Shown piece after piece: positions 8,123-15,953 of a stretch of DNA of 34,309 nt. The first letter of the stretch is position 1, and every line of letters begins with the position of its first letter. The stretch is from positions 1 to 34,309 of the forward strand of contig JAVVWR010000029.1 in NCBI GenBank assembly GCA_036652035.1, in the 5' to 3' direction. A program made the translations under genes and the position numbers. The notes under the pieces were generated by a model. The model did no database searches. It was not told the origin of the DNA and saw only the letters and a list, made by a program, of their open reading frames with translations. The stretch comes from JAEZVV01 sp036652035. GTDB taxonomy: Bacteria; Pseudomonadota; Gammaproteobacteria; Burkholderiales; Burkholderiaceae_F.

Positions 8123-8659
8123 ATGAGCGAGCGACCGAGTAAGGCGGAGAAGATTGATGCCTTCGAGCTTTCCCGCACGCGCGGACATTTTGAGGGCGCG
8201 GTGGGCTTGAGCGACATGACGCGCCTGGCGGCGATGTTGGTCGACACCGAAGGCGAGCTGGCCTATTCGATCGACGGTTTGGTTGATGCCAACGGTCATC
8301 CCGGCGCGCTGATGCAGGTGATGGGTGCGGTTCGGATGAGCTGCAATCGCTGCGGCAAGCCGGTGACGATCGAGTTTGATCGCGAAGTGCCGTTTCGCTT
8401 TGTGCGCAGCGAGGCCGAGGCCAATGCGATTCCAGTGGACGAAGACGAGGATGTTGAAATCGTCGTCGGTTCGGCGGCCATGGTCGTGGCCGACTGGGTT
8501 GAGGAAGAGGCCATTCTGTCTTTGCCGATCGCGCCTCGGCACGAAAACTGTTCGGCGCCGGAATTCGATGCCGGTGAAATCCCGCGGGAAGCGGCTGATC
8601 CGGAGCGCCGGCGGCCTTTTTCAATGCTGGAAACACTTAAACGCGGCAAGGCCGACTGA
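8123..8659 (+). CDS. yceD: YceD/DUF177 23S rRNA accumulation protein
   Basis: YceD (DUF177) is needed for normal 23S rRNA levels in bacteria and plants. The 178-residue protein has the family's CxxC near the middle ('MSCNRCGKPVTIEF'), an acidic stretch (VDEDEDVEIV), then 'DWVEEEAILSLPIAPRHENC' and the C-terminal 'RRPFSMLETLKRGKAD', which is close to the usual NPFAVLAALK tail. A GAGGGA ribosome site lies a few bases before the ATG. It is followed by rpmF, the near-universal partner, 64 bp downstream, and is divergent from yceF. Confidence 0.92.
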   Translation: MSERPSKAEKIDAFELSRTRGHFEGAVGLSDMTRLAAMLVDTEGELAYSIDGLVDANGHPGALMQVMGAVRMSCNRCGKPVTIEFDREVPFRFVRSEAEANAIPVDEDEDVEIVVGSAAMVVADWVEEEAILSLPIAPRHENCSAPEFDAGEIPREAADPERRRPFSMLETLKRGKAD

Positions 8660-8676
8660 CGCGGGACTTTCGCGTC
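8658..8676 (+). other. Hairpin in the yceD-rpmF spacer
   Basis: GACGCG (8658-8663) pairs with CGCGTC (8671-8676) around a 7-nt loop, overlapping the yceD stop. An alternative pairing GCCGAC/GTCGGC (8651-8656/8674-8679) encloses it. No T-tract follows. It may reduce read-through from yceD into rpmF or protect a 3' end. Confidence 0.35.
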
Positions 8677-8690
8677 GGCTCGGTCTCGAT

Positions 8691-8696
8691 TACAAT
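8691..8696 (+). promoter_or_regulatory. Candidate -10 box for rpmF
   Basis: TACAAT lies 27 bp upstream of the rpmF ATG. The upstream -35 region (TTTCGC or TTCGCG at 16-17 bp) is poor. An internal promoter would let L32 be made in excess of YceD. Confidence 0.35.
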
Positions 8697-8723
8697 TTAC
8701 CGTTTCTCTTCGTGGGGTTAGCC

Positions 8724-8906
8724 ATGGCTGTTCAACAAAACAAGAAGTCTCCTTCCAAGCGCGGCATGCATCGTGCGCACGATTTTCTGACCAACCCGCC
8801 CACCGCCGTCGAACCGACGACCGGTGAGAACCATCTGCGTCACCACATCAGCCCGAACGGTTTCTACCGTGGCAAGAAGGTCCTCAAGACCAAGGCTGAC
8901 GAATAA
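8724..8906 (+). CDS. rpmF: 50S ribosomal protein bL32
   Basis: bL32 is a small protein of the large ribosomal subunit. The 60-residue protein begins MAVQQNKKSPSKRGMHRAHD and contains the diagnostic 'PTTGENHLRHHISPNGFYRGKKVL'. This is the form without the zinc-binding cysteines, as expected in beta- and gammaproteobacteria. The ATG at 8724 gives the standard family length; the open frame upstream is not coding. The rpmF-plsX-fab linkage connects ribosome and lipid synthesis, as in E. coli. Confidence 0.97.
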   Translation: MAVQQNKKSPSKRGMHRAHDFLTNPPTAVEPTTGENHLRHHISPNGFYRGKKVLKTKADE

Positions 8907-8930
8907 TCGCCCGTTGACTGCTGTGACCTT

Positions 8931-8944
8931 GCCGCGGACGCGGC
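8931..8944 (+). other. Short hairpin in the rpmF-plsX spacer
   Basis: GCCGC (8931-8935) pairs with GCGGC (8940-8944) around a 4-nt loop, within the 99-bp gap between rpmF and plsX. A TTGACT hexamer at 8914-8919 resembles a -35 box, but I find no -10 at the right spacing. No T-tract follows. Confidence 0.25.
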
Positions 8945-9005
8945 TGGCCCCACTGGCTGACAAAAGCTTTGCTTGCTGTCTCCAGTCCGTGAGCGGGGCC
9001 CAGCA

Positions 9006-10052
9006 GTGAGTGTGAGACTTGCAATCGATTGCATGGGTGGTGACCACGGTCTCGCGGTCACCATCCCAGCCACACTTTCCTTCCTCGAATCACATCCTCG
9101 CGCGACCGCCACCTTGGTGGGGCGTCGTGACGAGATCCTTGCCGCCCTGGGGGCGCGAGGAGTTGATGCTCGCCTGACGATCGTGCATGCCGAGCAAGTG
9201 ATCGGCATGGATGAGGCGCCAGCCCAGGCGCTACGCAATAAACGCGATTCCTCGATGCGCGTGGCCATCCGTCTGGTCAAGGACGGGCAGGCCGATGCCT
9301 GCATCAGTGCCGGCAACACCGGCGCTCTGATGGCGATTTCGCGTTTCGTTCTCAAGACCCTCGACGGCATTGATCGGCCCGCGATCGCCAGCCCACTCCC
9401 CAACGAGAAGGGCGGCATCACGACCATGCTGGATCTGGGCGCCAACGTCGACTGCACGCCCGAGCACCTGCTTCAGTTCGCCATCCTCGGCGCGGCGCTG
9501 GTCGCCGCGCTGCAGGAGATCGAGCGGCCGAGCGTGGGTCTGCTCAACATCGGCGAAGAGGCGATCAAGGGCAACGAAGTGGTCAAGCGCACCGCCGAGT
9601 TGCTTCGAGTCAGTCCGCTCAATTTCTACGGCAACGTCGAAGGCGATGACATCTACAAGGGCACGACCGATGTCGTGGTCTGCGATGGTTTCGTCGGCAA
9701 CGTTGCACTCAAGGCGTCGGAAGGCGTGGCCCATCTGATGGCCGCTTTCATCAAGCAGGAATTCACTCGCGGGCCGCTTTCCAAGCTGGCTGCAGCGGTG
9801 GCAATGCCCGTGCTCAAGCGTTTCAAGGACCGGGTCGATCCGGCTCGCTTGAATGGCGCTGCCTTGCTGGGCCTGCGCGGCATCGTCATCAAAAGCCATG
9901 GTGGCGCCAGCGTGCGCGGATTCGAGGCGGCGCTGCAACGCGGTTTCGATGCGGCCGACCACTGTCTGCTCGAGCGCACCATCGCGGCGATGGAGCCGTT
10001 TCGCGAGCAATTGCTGGGCGGCGTCGAGCCCGAGGCTGTCACCCAACCATGA
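9006..10052 (+). CDS. plsX: Phosphate acyltransferase PlsX
   Basis: PlsX makes acyl-phosphate from acyl-ACP, feeding PlsY at the start of phospholipid synthesis. The 348-residue protein starts 'SVRLAIDCMGGDHG', the classic family N-terminus. This places the start at GTG 9006; a TTG at 8973 would add residues not seen in the family. Other family motifs are 'AGNTGALMA', 'DLGANVDC', 'NIGEEAIKGNE', 'NFYGNVEGDDIY' and 'VVCDGFVGNVALKASEG'. It is a peripheral membrane enzyme. Its stop overlaps the fabH start (ATGA). Confidence 0.96.
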   Translation: MSVRLAIDCMGGDHGLAVTIPATLSFLESHPRATATLVGRRDEILAALGARGVDARLTIVHAEQVIGMDEAPAQALRNKRDSSMRVAIRLVKDGQADACISAGNTGALMAISRFVLKTLDGIDRPAIASPLPNEKGGITTMLDLGANVDCTPEHLLQFAILGAALVAALQEIERPSVGLLNIGEEAIKGNEVVKRTAELLRVSPLNFYGNVEGDDIYKGTTDVVVCDGFVGNVALKASEGVAHLMAAFIKQEFTRGPLSKLAAAVAMPVLKRFKDRVDPARLNGAALLGLRGIVIKSHGGASVRGFEAALQRGFDAADHCLLERTIAAMEPFREQLLGGVEPEAVTQP

Positions 10053-11026
10053 CCCGTTACACCCGCATCATCGGCACCGGCTCGGCCCTGCCGGCGCACG
10101 CTGTCAGTAACGCCGAGCTCGCAGAAAAGCTCGCCGCCAAGGGCGTCGAGACCTCGGACGAGTGGATCGTCACCCGGACTGGAATCCGTAGCCGCTATCT
10201 GGCCGAGCCTGGTTTGACCACGACCGAACTCGCCGCTCGCGCGGCGCGCCAGGCGCTGGATATGGCGGGCGTTGATCCCGCGTCGATCGACCTGATCGTG
10301 GTGGCTACGTCAACGCCGGATCAGGTCTTTCCCAGCACCGCGTGTCAGGTCCAAGCTCAACTAGGCAGCCACGGCGCTGCCGCGTTCGACGTTCAGGCCG
10401 TGTGCAGCGGCTTTGTTTATGCGCTGGCCACCGCCGACGCGCTGGTTCGCACCGGCACCTACCAGCGAGCGCTGGTGATTGGCGCTGAAATCTTCTCGCG
10501 TCTGCTCGACTGGAACGACCGCACGACCTGCGTTCTTTTTGGTGATGGCGCGGGTGCTGTCCTGATCGAAGCGAGCGAGGCGCCTGGAATCCTTGCCAGC
10601 CGGCTGCGTGCCGATGGCTCGCAATCGAAAATTCTCTGCACCACCGGCCGCATCGAACAAGGCGCGATCGTGGGGCATCCGTTTCTCGCCATGGATGGTC
10701 AGGCGGTGTTCAAGTTCGCGGTCTCCTCGCTCTCGGACTCGGCGCTGGAAGTGCTCGCCGCGGGTGGCATGGCGGGCTCGCAGCTCGATTGGTTTGTGCC
10801 GCATCAGGCCAATCTGAGAATTCTGCAGTCGCTCGCCAAGAAACTTCATGTGCCGCTCGAGCGCGTCGTCGTGACGCTCGATCAGCACGGCAATACGTCG
10901 GCCGCTTCGGTTCCGCTGGCGCTCGACGCCGCGGTACGCGACGGCCGCATTCAATCGGGTCAAACGCTGCTGCTTCAAGGTGTGGGCGGTGGCTTTACCT
11001 GGGGTTCCGTACTCCTGCGTTGGTGA
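10049..11026 (+). CDS. fabH: Beta-ketoacyl-ACP synthase III
   Basis: FabH condenses acetyl-CoA with malonyl-ACP to start fatty acid synthesis. The 325-residue protein has the full catalytic triad: C119 (AVCSGF), H252 (PHQANLRI) and N282 (GNTSAASVP). Other signatures are 'SDEWIVTRTGIRSRY' near the N-terminus and the C-terminal 'GVGGGFTWGSVLL'. Translation is coupled to plsX through an ATGA overlap, and fabD starts one base after its stop codon. Confidence 0.97.
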   Translation: MTRYTRIIGTGSALPAHAVSNAELAEKLAAKGVETSDEWIVTRTGIRSRYLAEPGLTTTELAARAARQALDMAGVDPASIDLIVVATSTPDQVFPSTACQVQAQLGSHGAAAFDVQAVCSGFVYALATADALVRTGTYQRALVIGAEIFSRLLDWNDRTTCVLFGDGAGAVLIEASEAPGILASRLRADGSQSKILCTTGRIEQGAIVGHPFLAMDGQAVFKFAVSSLSDSALEVLAAGGMAGSQLDWFVPHQANLRILQSLAKKLHVPLERVVVTLDQHGNTSAASVPLALDAAVRDGRIQSGQTLLLQGVGGGFTWGSVLLRW

Positions 11027-11027
11027 T

Positions 11028-11960
11028 ATGAAACTCGCATTCGTTTTCCCCGGACAGGGTTCGCAATCGGTCGGCATGCTCGAGAGCTTTGGCGCCAACG
11101 CCGCGGTGCAGGCGACGTTGGTGCGCGCCTCGGCCGCGCTCGGGCAAGACCTCGCAGCCCTGATCCAAACCGGCCCGTCTGAAGACCTCAATCTGACCGT
11201 CAATACCCAGCCCGCCATGCTGGTCGCCGCCTTTGCGATGTACGAGGCCTGGCGTGCCGCTGGTGGCCGCGTGCCGGATCTGATGGCCGGCCACAGCCTG
11301 GGCGAGTACACCGCCTTGACCGCGACTGGTGCGCTCGAGCTGGAAACGGCGGTCAAGCTGGTGCGGTTCCGTGCGCAGGCGATGCAGACCGCCGTGCCGG
11401 TGGGGCAGGGCGGCATGGCCGCCATTCTCGGGCTCGATGACGACGCTGTGCGGGCGGCCTGCGCAGCTGCGGCCCAAGGCGACGTGGTCGAGCCGGTCAA
11501 TTACAACGCTCCCGCTCAGGTCGTCATCGCCGGCTCCAAGGCCGCGGTCGAGCGCGCCTGCGAAGAAGCCAAGAAGCTCGGCGCCAAGCGCGCCTTGACG
11601 CTGCCGGTCTCCGCGCCGTTTCACTCGTCCTTGCTCGCTCCGGCGAGCGAGCAGTTGCGCGCCTATCTGGCGGGCGTTTCGATCGCCGCGCCGCAGGTGC
11701 CGGTGATCAATAACGTCGATGTGGCGATCGAGTCCGATCCCGCCCGGATTGCTGACGCTCTTGCACGTCAGGCTGCCGCTCCGGTGCAATGGGTTCGGAC
11801 CGTGCTGGCGATGCAGTCGCAGGGCGTGACCCACATGGTCGAATGCGGCCCGGGCAAGGTCTTGACTGGCTTGGCCAAGCGCATCGCGCCCGAGCTCGTT
11901 GCGGTGTCGATTGCCGACGCCGCCAGCCTCGAGGCCGCACTTATTCAATTCAAGGACTGA
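11028..11960 (+). CDS. fabD: Malonyl-CoA:ACP transacylase
   Basis: FabD transfers malonyl groups from CoA to ACP, supplying FabH and FabF. The 310-residue protein starts MKLAFVFPGQGSQSVGM. The active-site serine is S90 in GHSLGEY and the catalytic histidine is H199 in APFHS. 'GQGGMAAILGL', 'NYNAPAQVVIAG' and 'VECGPGKVLTGL' are further family signatures. The ATG at 11028 is one base past the fabH stop, and no strong ribosome site is visible, so coupled translation is likely. Confidence 0.96.
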   Translation: MKLAFVFPGQGSQSVGMLESFGANAAVQATLVRASAALGQDLAALIQTGPSEDLNLTVNTQPAMLVAAFAMYEAWRAAGGRVPDLMAGHSLGEYTALTATGALELETAVKLVRFRAQAMQTAVPVGQGGMAAILGLDDDAVRAACAAAAQGDVVEPVNYNAPAQVVIAGSKAAVERACEEAKKLGAKRALTLPVSAPFHSSLLAPASEQLRAYLAGVSIAAPQVPVINNVDVAIESDPARIADALARQAAAPVQWVRTVLAMQSQGVTHMVECGPGKVLTGLAKRIAPELVAVSIADAASLEAALIQFKD

Positions 11961-11964
11961 TTTC

Positions 11965-12732
11965 ATGTCGAATCTCGTGTTTGCCAGCTCGGCGCTGGCC
12001 GATGAAGTCGTGCTTGTGACTGGCGCTTCGCGTGGCATTGGCCGCGCGATTCTCGAGGCGCTCGCCGCTGCCGGTGCCACCGTGGTGGGGACGGCGACCA
12101 GTGAAGAAGGCGCGGCCAAAATCACGGCCCGTCTGCAAGAGCTCGGCGCGCGTGGCCGCGGCGCGGTCTGCAACGTGCAGGACGCTGCTGCGACCGACGC
12201 CTTGATCGATGCGACGGTGCGTGACTTTGGCAAGCTGAGCGTGCTTGTCAACAACGCCGGCATCACTCGCGACACGCTGGCGATGCGGATGAAGGATGAG
12301 GACTGGGCGGCGGTGATCGACACCAACCTGTCCGCGGTCTTCCGTCTCTCTCGTGCCGTGCTGCGCGGCATGATGAAGGCGCGCTACGGCCGCATCATCA
12401 ACATCACCTCGGTGGTGGGCGCCAGCGGTAACGCAGGCCAGGCCAATTACGCCGCCGCCAAGGCTGGCGTGGTCGGCATGAGCAAGGCGCTGGCCCGTGA
12501 ATTGGGCAGCCGCAACATCACGGTCAATTGCGTCGCCCCCGGGTTTATCGATACCGATATGACCCGTGCGCTGTCGACCGAACAAACTCAGGCGCTGCTC
12601 ACACAGATTCCGCTGGGCCGACTCGGCCAGGCCGATGACATCGCTGCCGCCGTTGTATTTCTCGCCTCGCCCGCTGGTGCTTACGTGACGGGAACCACCC
12701 TTCATGTCAACGGCGGCATGTTCATGGGCTGA
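11965..12732 (+). CDS. fabG: 3-oxoacyl-ACP reductase FabG
   Basis: FabG reduces beta-ketoacyl-ACP with NADPH. The 255-residue short-chain dehydrogenase has the cofactor motif TGASRGIG, NNAGITRD, and the catalytic S149, Y162 and K166 (YxxxK). It ends with the typical 'YVTGTTLHVNGGMFM'. The ATG at 11965 has an AAGGAC ribosome site that overlaps the fabD stop. The N-terminus is about nine residues longer than E. coli FabG. Confidence 0.96.
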   Translation: MSNLVFASSALADEVVLVTGASRGIGRAILEALAAAGATVVGTATSEEGAAKITARLQELGARGRGAVCNVQDAAATDALIDATVRDFGKLSVLVNNAGITRDTLAMRMKDEDWAAVIDTNLSAVFRLSRAVLRGMMKARYGRIINITSVVGASGNAGQANYAAAKAGVVGMSKALARELGSRNITVNCVAPGFIDTDMTRALSTEQTQALLTQIPLGRLGQADDIAAAVVFLASPAGAYVTGTTLHVNGGMFMG

Positions 12733-12774
12733 GCTTTCGCTCTGATAGACTCGACTAGCTTTGCCTGATTTTGG

Positions 12775-12792
12775 TTGCGGCATAGACCGCAA
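12775..12792 (+). other. Small hairpin in the fabG-acpP spacer
   Basis: TTGCGG (12775-12780) pairs with CCGCAA (12787-12792) around a 6-nt loop. It lies about 30 nt upstream of acpP. I do not see a convincing promoter in the 91-bp spacer. It could be a partial terminator or an acpP leader element. Confidence 0.3.
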
Positions 12793-12823
12793 GCAGTTTT
12801 GATAACTTCCCTCGGAGGAGTAA

Positions 12824-13060
12824 ATGGACAACATCGAACAACGCGTCAAGAAGATTGTTGCTGAGCAACTTGGCGTCAACGAAGCTGACATCAAGAATGA
12901 ATCGGCTTTCGTCGAAGACCTCGGCGCCGATTCGCTCGACACCGTCGAACTCGTGATGGCCTTGGAAGATGAGTTCGAGACCGAGATTCCTGACGAGCAA
13001 GCCGAGAAAATTCGCACTGTTCAGCAGGCGATCGACTTCGTTAACGCCAACAAGAAGTAA
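12824..13060 (+). CDS. acpP: Acyl carrier protein
   Basis: ACP carries growing acyl chains on a 4'-phosphopantetheine arm, which is added by AcpS (encoded later in this window, 24897-25304). The 78-residue acidic protein has the attachment site S37 in 'GADSLDTVELVMALEDEF'. A strong GGAGGAG ribosome site precedes the ATG, fitting the very high abundance of ACP. fabF follows 17 bp downstream. Confidence 0.98.
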   Translation: MDNIEQRVKKIVAEQLGVNEADIKNESAFVEDLGADSLDTVELVMALEDEFETEIPDEQAEKIRTVQQAIDFVNANKK

Positions 13061-13077
13061 TTGCGCGGAGTTGATGG

Positions 13078-14316
13078 ATGAGCGCAATGCGACGTGTTGT
13101 AGTCACCGGCCTTGGCCTGGTGAGTCCGGTTGGAAATGATGTTGCCAGTGGTTGGGACAACCTTGTCGCCGGCCGATCGGGTATTGGCCCGATCACGCGC
13201 TTTGATGCGTCGTCCTTCAACGCGCGGATCGCCGGCGAGGTCAAGGGTTTTGACGTGAGCGCCTATGTGCCTCCGAAAGAAGCCCGTCGGATGGATACCT
13301 TTATCCATTACGGCATGGCCGCCGGCATCCAGGCTTTGCGCGATAGCGGCCTCGAAATCACCGAATCCAATGCCGAGCGCATTGGTTGCGCGGTGGGTTC
13401 GGGAATTGGTGGATTGCCGCTGATTGAGGAAAACCATGGTGAATTTTCTAACCGTGGTGCGCGTCGTATTTCCCCATTCATGATCCCGGGATCGATCATC
13501 AACATGATTTCGGGCCAGATTTCCATCATGTTCGGTCTCAAGGGACCGAACGTGGCCTTGGTGACGGCTTGCACCACCGGCCTGCATTCGGTGGGCGAGG
13601 CGGGTTGGATGATCCGTCGCGGCGACGCCGACGTCATGCTCGCCGGCGGCGCTGAAAGCACGATCTGCCCGCTGGGCATCGGCGGCTTCGATTCGATGAA
13701 GGCCTTGTCGACGCGCAACGACGACCCCGCCACGTCCAGCCGTCCGTTCGACCGCGACCGCGATGGCTTTGTGATGGGCGAGGGCGCCGGCGTTCTCGTG
13801 CTCGAAGAGTACGAACACGCCAAGGCGCGCGGCGCCAAGATCTACGCCGAGCTGATCGGCTACAGCCTGACCGCTGACGCGTATCACATGACCGCCCCGA
13901 ACATGGACGGCCCGCGCCGCTGCATGGTCGCAGCGATGAAGAACGCCGGCATCAATTCGGACCAGATTGATTATCTGAACGCGCATGGCACCTCGACCCC
14001 TCTGGGCGACGCCAACGAGACCAAGGCCATTAAGGCCGCCATGGGTGAGGACGCAGCCCACAAGATGGTGGTCAATTCGACCAAATCCATGACCGGCCAC
14101 TTGCTGGGCGGCGCGGGTGGCATCGAGACCGTTTTCACCGTGCTTGCTCTTCACCGCCAGGTCTCACCGCCGACCATCAATCTCTTCAATCCGGATCCCG
14201 AGTGCGATCTTGACTACTGCGCCAATACGGCGCGGGACATGAAGATCGATGTCGCCATGAAGAACTCGTTCGGGTTCGGCGGCACCAATGGCACTCTGAT
14301 TTTCAAGCGCGCCTGA
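13078..14316 (+). CDS. fabF: Beta-ketoacyl-ACP synthase II
   Basis: FabF elongates acyl-ACP with malonyl-ACP and is important for making and extending unsaturated chains. The 412-residue thiolase-fold enzyme has the Cys-His-His triad: C165 (VTACTTG), H303 (NAHGTSTPLGD) and H341 (MTGHLLGGAGG). It ends with 'NSFGFGGTNGTLIF'. A GGAG site 8 nt upstream supports the ATG at 13078; an in-frame ATG three codons later is also possible. The C-terminal residues are normal for FabF rather than FabB. Confidence 0.97.
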   Translation: MSAMRRVVVTGLGLVSPVGNDVASGWDNLVAGRSGIGPITRFDASSFNARIAGEVKGFDVSAYVPPKEARRMDTFIHYGMAAGIQALRDSGLEITESNAERIGCAVGSGIGGLPLIEENHGEFSNRGARRISPFMIPGSIINMISGQISIMFGLKGPNVALVTACTTGLHSVGEAGWMIRRGDADVMLAGGAESTICPLGIGGFDSMKALSTRNDDPATSSRPFDRDRDGFVMGEGAGVLVLEEYEHAKARGAKIYAELIGYSLTADAYHMTAPNMDGPRRCMVAAMKNAGINSDQIDYLNAHGTSTPLGDANETKAIKAAMGEDAAHKMVVNSTKSMTGHLLGGAGGIETVFTVLALHRQVSPPTINLFNPDPECDLDYCANTARDMKIDVAMKNSFGFGGTNGTLIFKRA

Positions 14317-14323
14317 CGCCCGC

Positions 14324-14746
14324 TTGATCGGCTGGACGCCTCTCTCGCCTTCCCGCATCGAGCGCCGCTGGCGATGGGCCGCGGCGCTCGTCTCATTGCT
14401 GATGGCTCTCGGTCTGCTGAACGCAGCAGACTCGCCATCGGCCCGGTTGCTCGCCGCGCTGCTCCTGCTCGCTGCGGTGCTTGTGCTGTGGCGGCGCTCT
14501 GCCCCCGCATGGCGCTTGCGCCTGAGCGCTGAGGGCCGGCTTGAGCTGGCTCAGGGCGATGAGATTGGCTGCGTCGCCCGCGCGATCTTTGTCTCTCGCT
14601 ACTTGATAGTCTTGACTTGCGGCTCTCGCTCAGTGGCTTGTTGGCCCGATGCCCTCTCTCCTGATCACTACCGGCAAATCTCGGCCCAGCTTCGCTGGCC
14701 CAGCCGGTCGCGCGCGCCGACCGCGGGGGATGGCGATGGCGCTTGA
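14324..14746 (+). CDS. YgfX/CptA-like small membrane protein
   Basis: This 140-residue protein has a basic N-terminus. Two hydrophobic segments follow, at about residues 17-35 and 41-56 (AALLLLAAVLVLW), with WRRSAPAW after them. The soluble C-terminal half reads 'RLRLSAEGRLELAQGDE' and then 'WPDALSPDHYRQISAQLRW'. This layout matches the YgfX (CptA) family, whose members usually end in a PD-x-RRLRVRLR-like motif. E. coli YgfX pairs with SdhE; no sdhE is in this window, so its role here is unknown. The start is a TTG 7 bp after fabF without a clear ribosome site, so the exact N-terminus is unsure. It lies immediately upstream of rpoE. Confidence 0.6.
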   Translation: MIGWTPLSPSRIERRWRWAAALVSLLMALGLLNAADSPSARLLAALLLLAAVLVLWRRSAPAWRLRLSAEGRLELAQGDEIGCVARAIFVSRYLIVLTCGSRSVACWPDALSPDHYRQISAQLRWPSRSRAPTAGDGDGA

Positions 14747-14776
14747 TCGGCGGGGTGGTCCTGACGCGGTTGCAAC

Positions 14777-15391
14777 ATGACGGCACCGAGCGAGCGCGAT
14801 ACCGATCAGCTGCTGGTCGAGGCCGCTCAACGCGGCGACAAGCGCGCGTTCGAGCGGTTGATCGACAAGTACCAACGCAAGATATTTCGTCTTCTGTCGC
14901 GCCTGGTGCGAGATCCCGCCGAAGTCGAGGATGTGGCTCAGGAAGCCTTCATCAAGGCCTATCGCGCCCTGCCCAGTTTCCGCGGCGACAGCGCCTTCTA
15001 TACCTGGCTCTACCGGATCGCGATCAATACCGCCAAAAACTGGCTGTCGGCGCAGGGGCGGCGCACGCCTACCAGCACAGCATCCAACGTTGATGTTGAT
15101 GATGCGGAAACTTTTAATGATGCCGACCAGCTAAGAGACGTGGACACGCCCGACTCGCTCTTGCTGACCAAGCAGGTGGGCGATGCGGTCAACCGCGCCA
15201 TCGACAAACTGCCGGAAGACTTGCGCCAGGCGATCGTTCTGCGCGAGCTCGAAGGCATGAGCTATGACGAGATCGCGACGGCGATGAATTGCCCGATTGG
15301 TACCGTGCGGTCGCGGATCTTCCGTGCCCGCGAAGCGATTGCGCTCGAGCTGCGGCCAGTGCTCGACAACAAGACCGATAAGCGTTGGTGA
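14777..15391 (+). CDS. rpoE: RNA polymerase sigma factor RpoE (ECF, AlgU/SigE type)
   Basis: This is the extracytoplasmic-function sigma factor that directs the envelope stress response. The 204-residue protein has sigma region 2 ('FERLIDKYQRKIFRLLSRLV', 'VEDVAQEAFIKAYRALPSF', 'FYTWLYRIAINTAKNWL') and region 4 ('LPEDLRQAIVLRELEGMSY', 'IATAMNCPIGTVRSRIFRAR'). The sequence and the following rseA-rseB-mucD genes identify the RpoE/AlgU group. No clear ribosome site precedes the ATG, and I see no GGAACTT-type sigma-E promoter just upstream, so self-activation cannot be shown here. Confidence 0.95.
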   Translation: MTAPSERDTDQLLVEAAQRGDKRAFERLIDKYQRKIFRLLSRLVRDPAEVEDVAQEAFIKAYRALPSFRGDSAFYTWLYRIAINTAKNWLSAQGRRTPTSTASNVDVDDAETFNDADQLRDVDTPDSLLLTKQVGDAVNRAIDKLPEDLRQAIVLRELEGMSYDEIATAMNCPIGTVRSRIFRAREAIALELRPVLDNKTDKRW

Positions 15392-15398
15392 GACGGAA

Positions 15399-15953
15399 AT
15401 GACGCAAGAACAAGATGGCGTTGCCAGAAACAACCGCGCTGCCGAGCGTTGCTCGGCGCTGGTCGATTCGGAACTCGCGGAGCATGAGTTTCGCCTGGCC
15501 ATGGCCGAGTTGCGAGCCGACCCGTTCGCCATGCAGCGCTGGGCGATCTATCACGCAGTCGGTGATGCGCTGCGATCGCCCGAGGTGGCGGCGTGCCATA
15601 GCCCGCGCTTTGCGCAAGCCATGCACGAACGCCTGGCGGCCGAACCCACGGTGATTGCGCCGGTACGACGCGAGCGACAGCGACGCGCCCGAGTCTGGCT
15701 GCCTGCACTCGGTCTGGCGGCTTCGTTGGCGGCGCTGGCCTGGGCCGTGCTGCCGATGATGGCGCTGCCGGGGGTGTCGGAGCCCGCGCTGTTCGCCTCG
15801 CTGCCGCCATCGGAAATGCTGATTCTGGCGAGCGGGCCCGAGACGACCCTGCGCGGCTATCTCGACGCGCACCTGGAACTGGCGAGCGGCACGGCGTTTG
15901 CCGCACCGCTGCCGGCGGTACCGGTCGGGCTCGATCTCGGGAGCGATCTCTGA
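15399..15953 (+). CDS. rseA: Anti-sigma-E factor RseA (MucA type)
   Basis: RseA holds RpoE inactive at the inner membrane and is cut by regulated proteolysis during stress. The 184-residue protein has an RseA N-terminal domain ('CSALVDSELAEHEFRLAM', 'MQRWAIYHAVGDALRS'). A single membrane segment lies at about residues 96-114 (LPALGLAASLAALAWAVLP), followed by a periplasmic tail with Leu/Ala- and Pro-rich stretches. Topology is N-in, C-out by inference. It starts 7 bp after rpoE, and its stop overlaps the rseB start (TGATG). The site-1 and site-2 proteases DegS and RseP are not in the window. Confidence 0.87.
   Translation: MTQEQDGVARNNRAAERCSALVDSELAEHEFRLAMAELRADPFAMQRWAIYHAVGDALRSPEVAACHSPRFAQAMHERLAAEPTVIAPVRRERQRRARVWLPALGLAASLAALAWAVLPMMALPGVSEPALFASLPPSEMLILASGPETTLRGYLDAHLELASGTAFAAPLPAVPVGLDLGSDL

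Noticed and set aside
8907..9005. TTGACT at 8914-8919 as a plsX promoter
   Set aside because: No -10-like hexamer occurs at 15-19 bp spacing, and plsX usually follows rpmF in one transcript.
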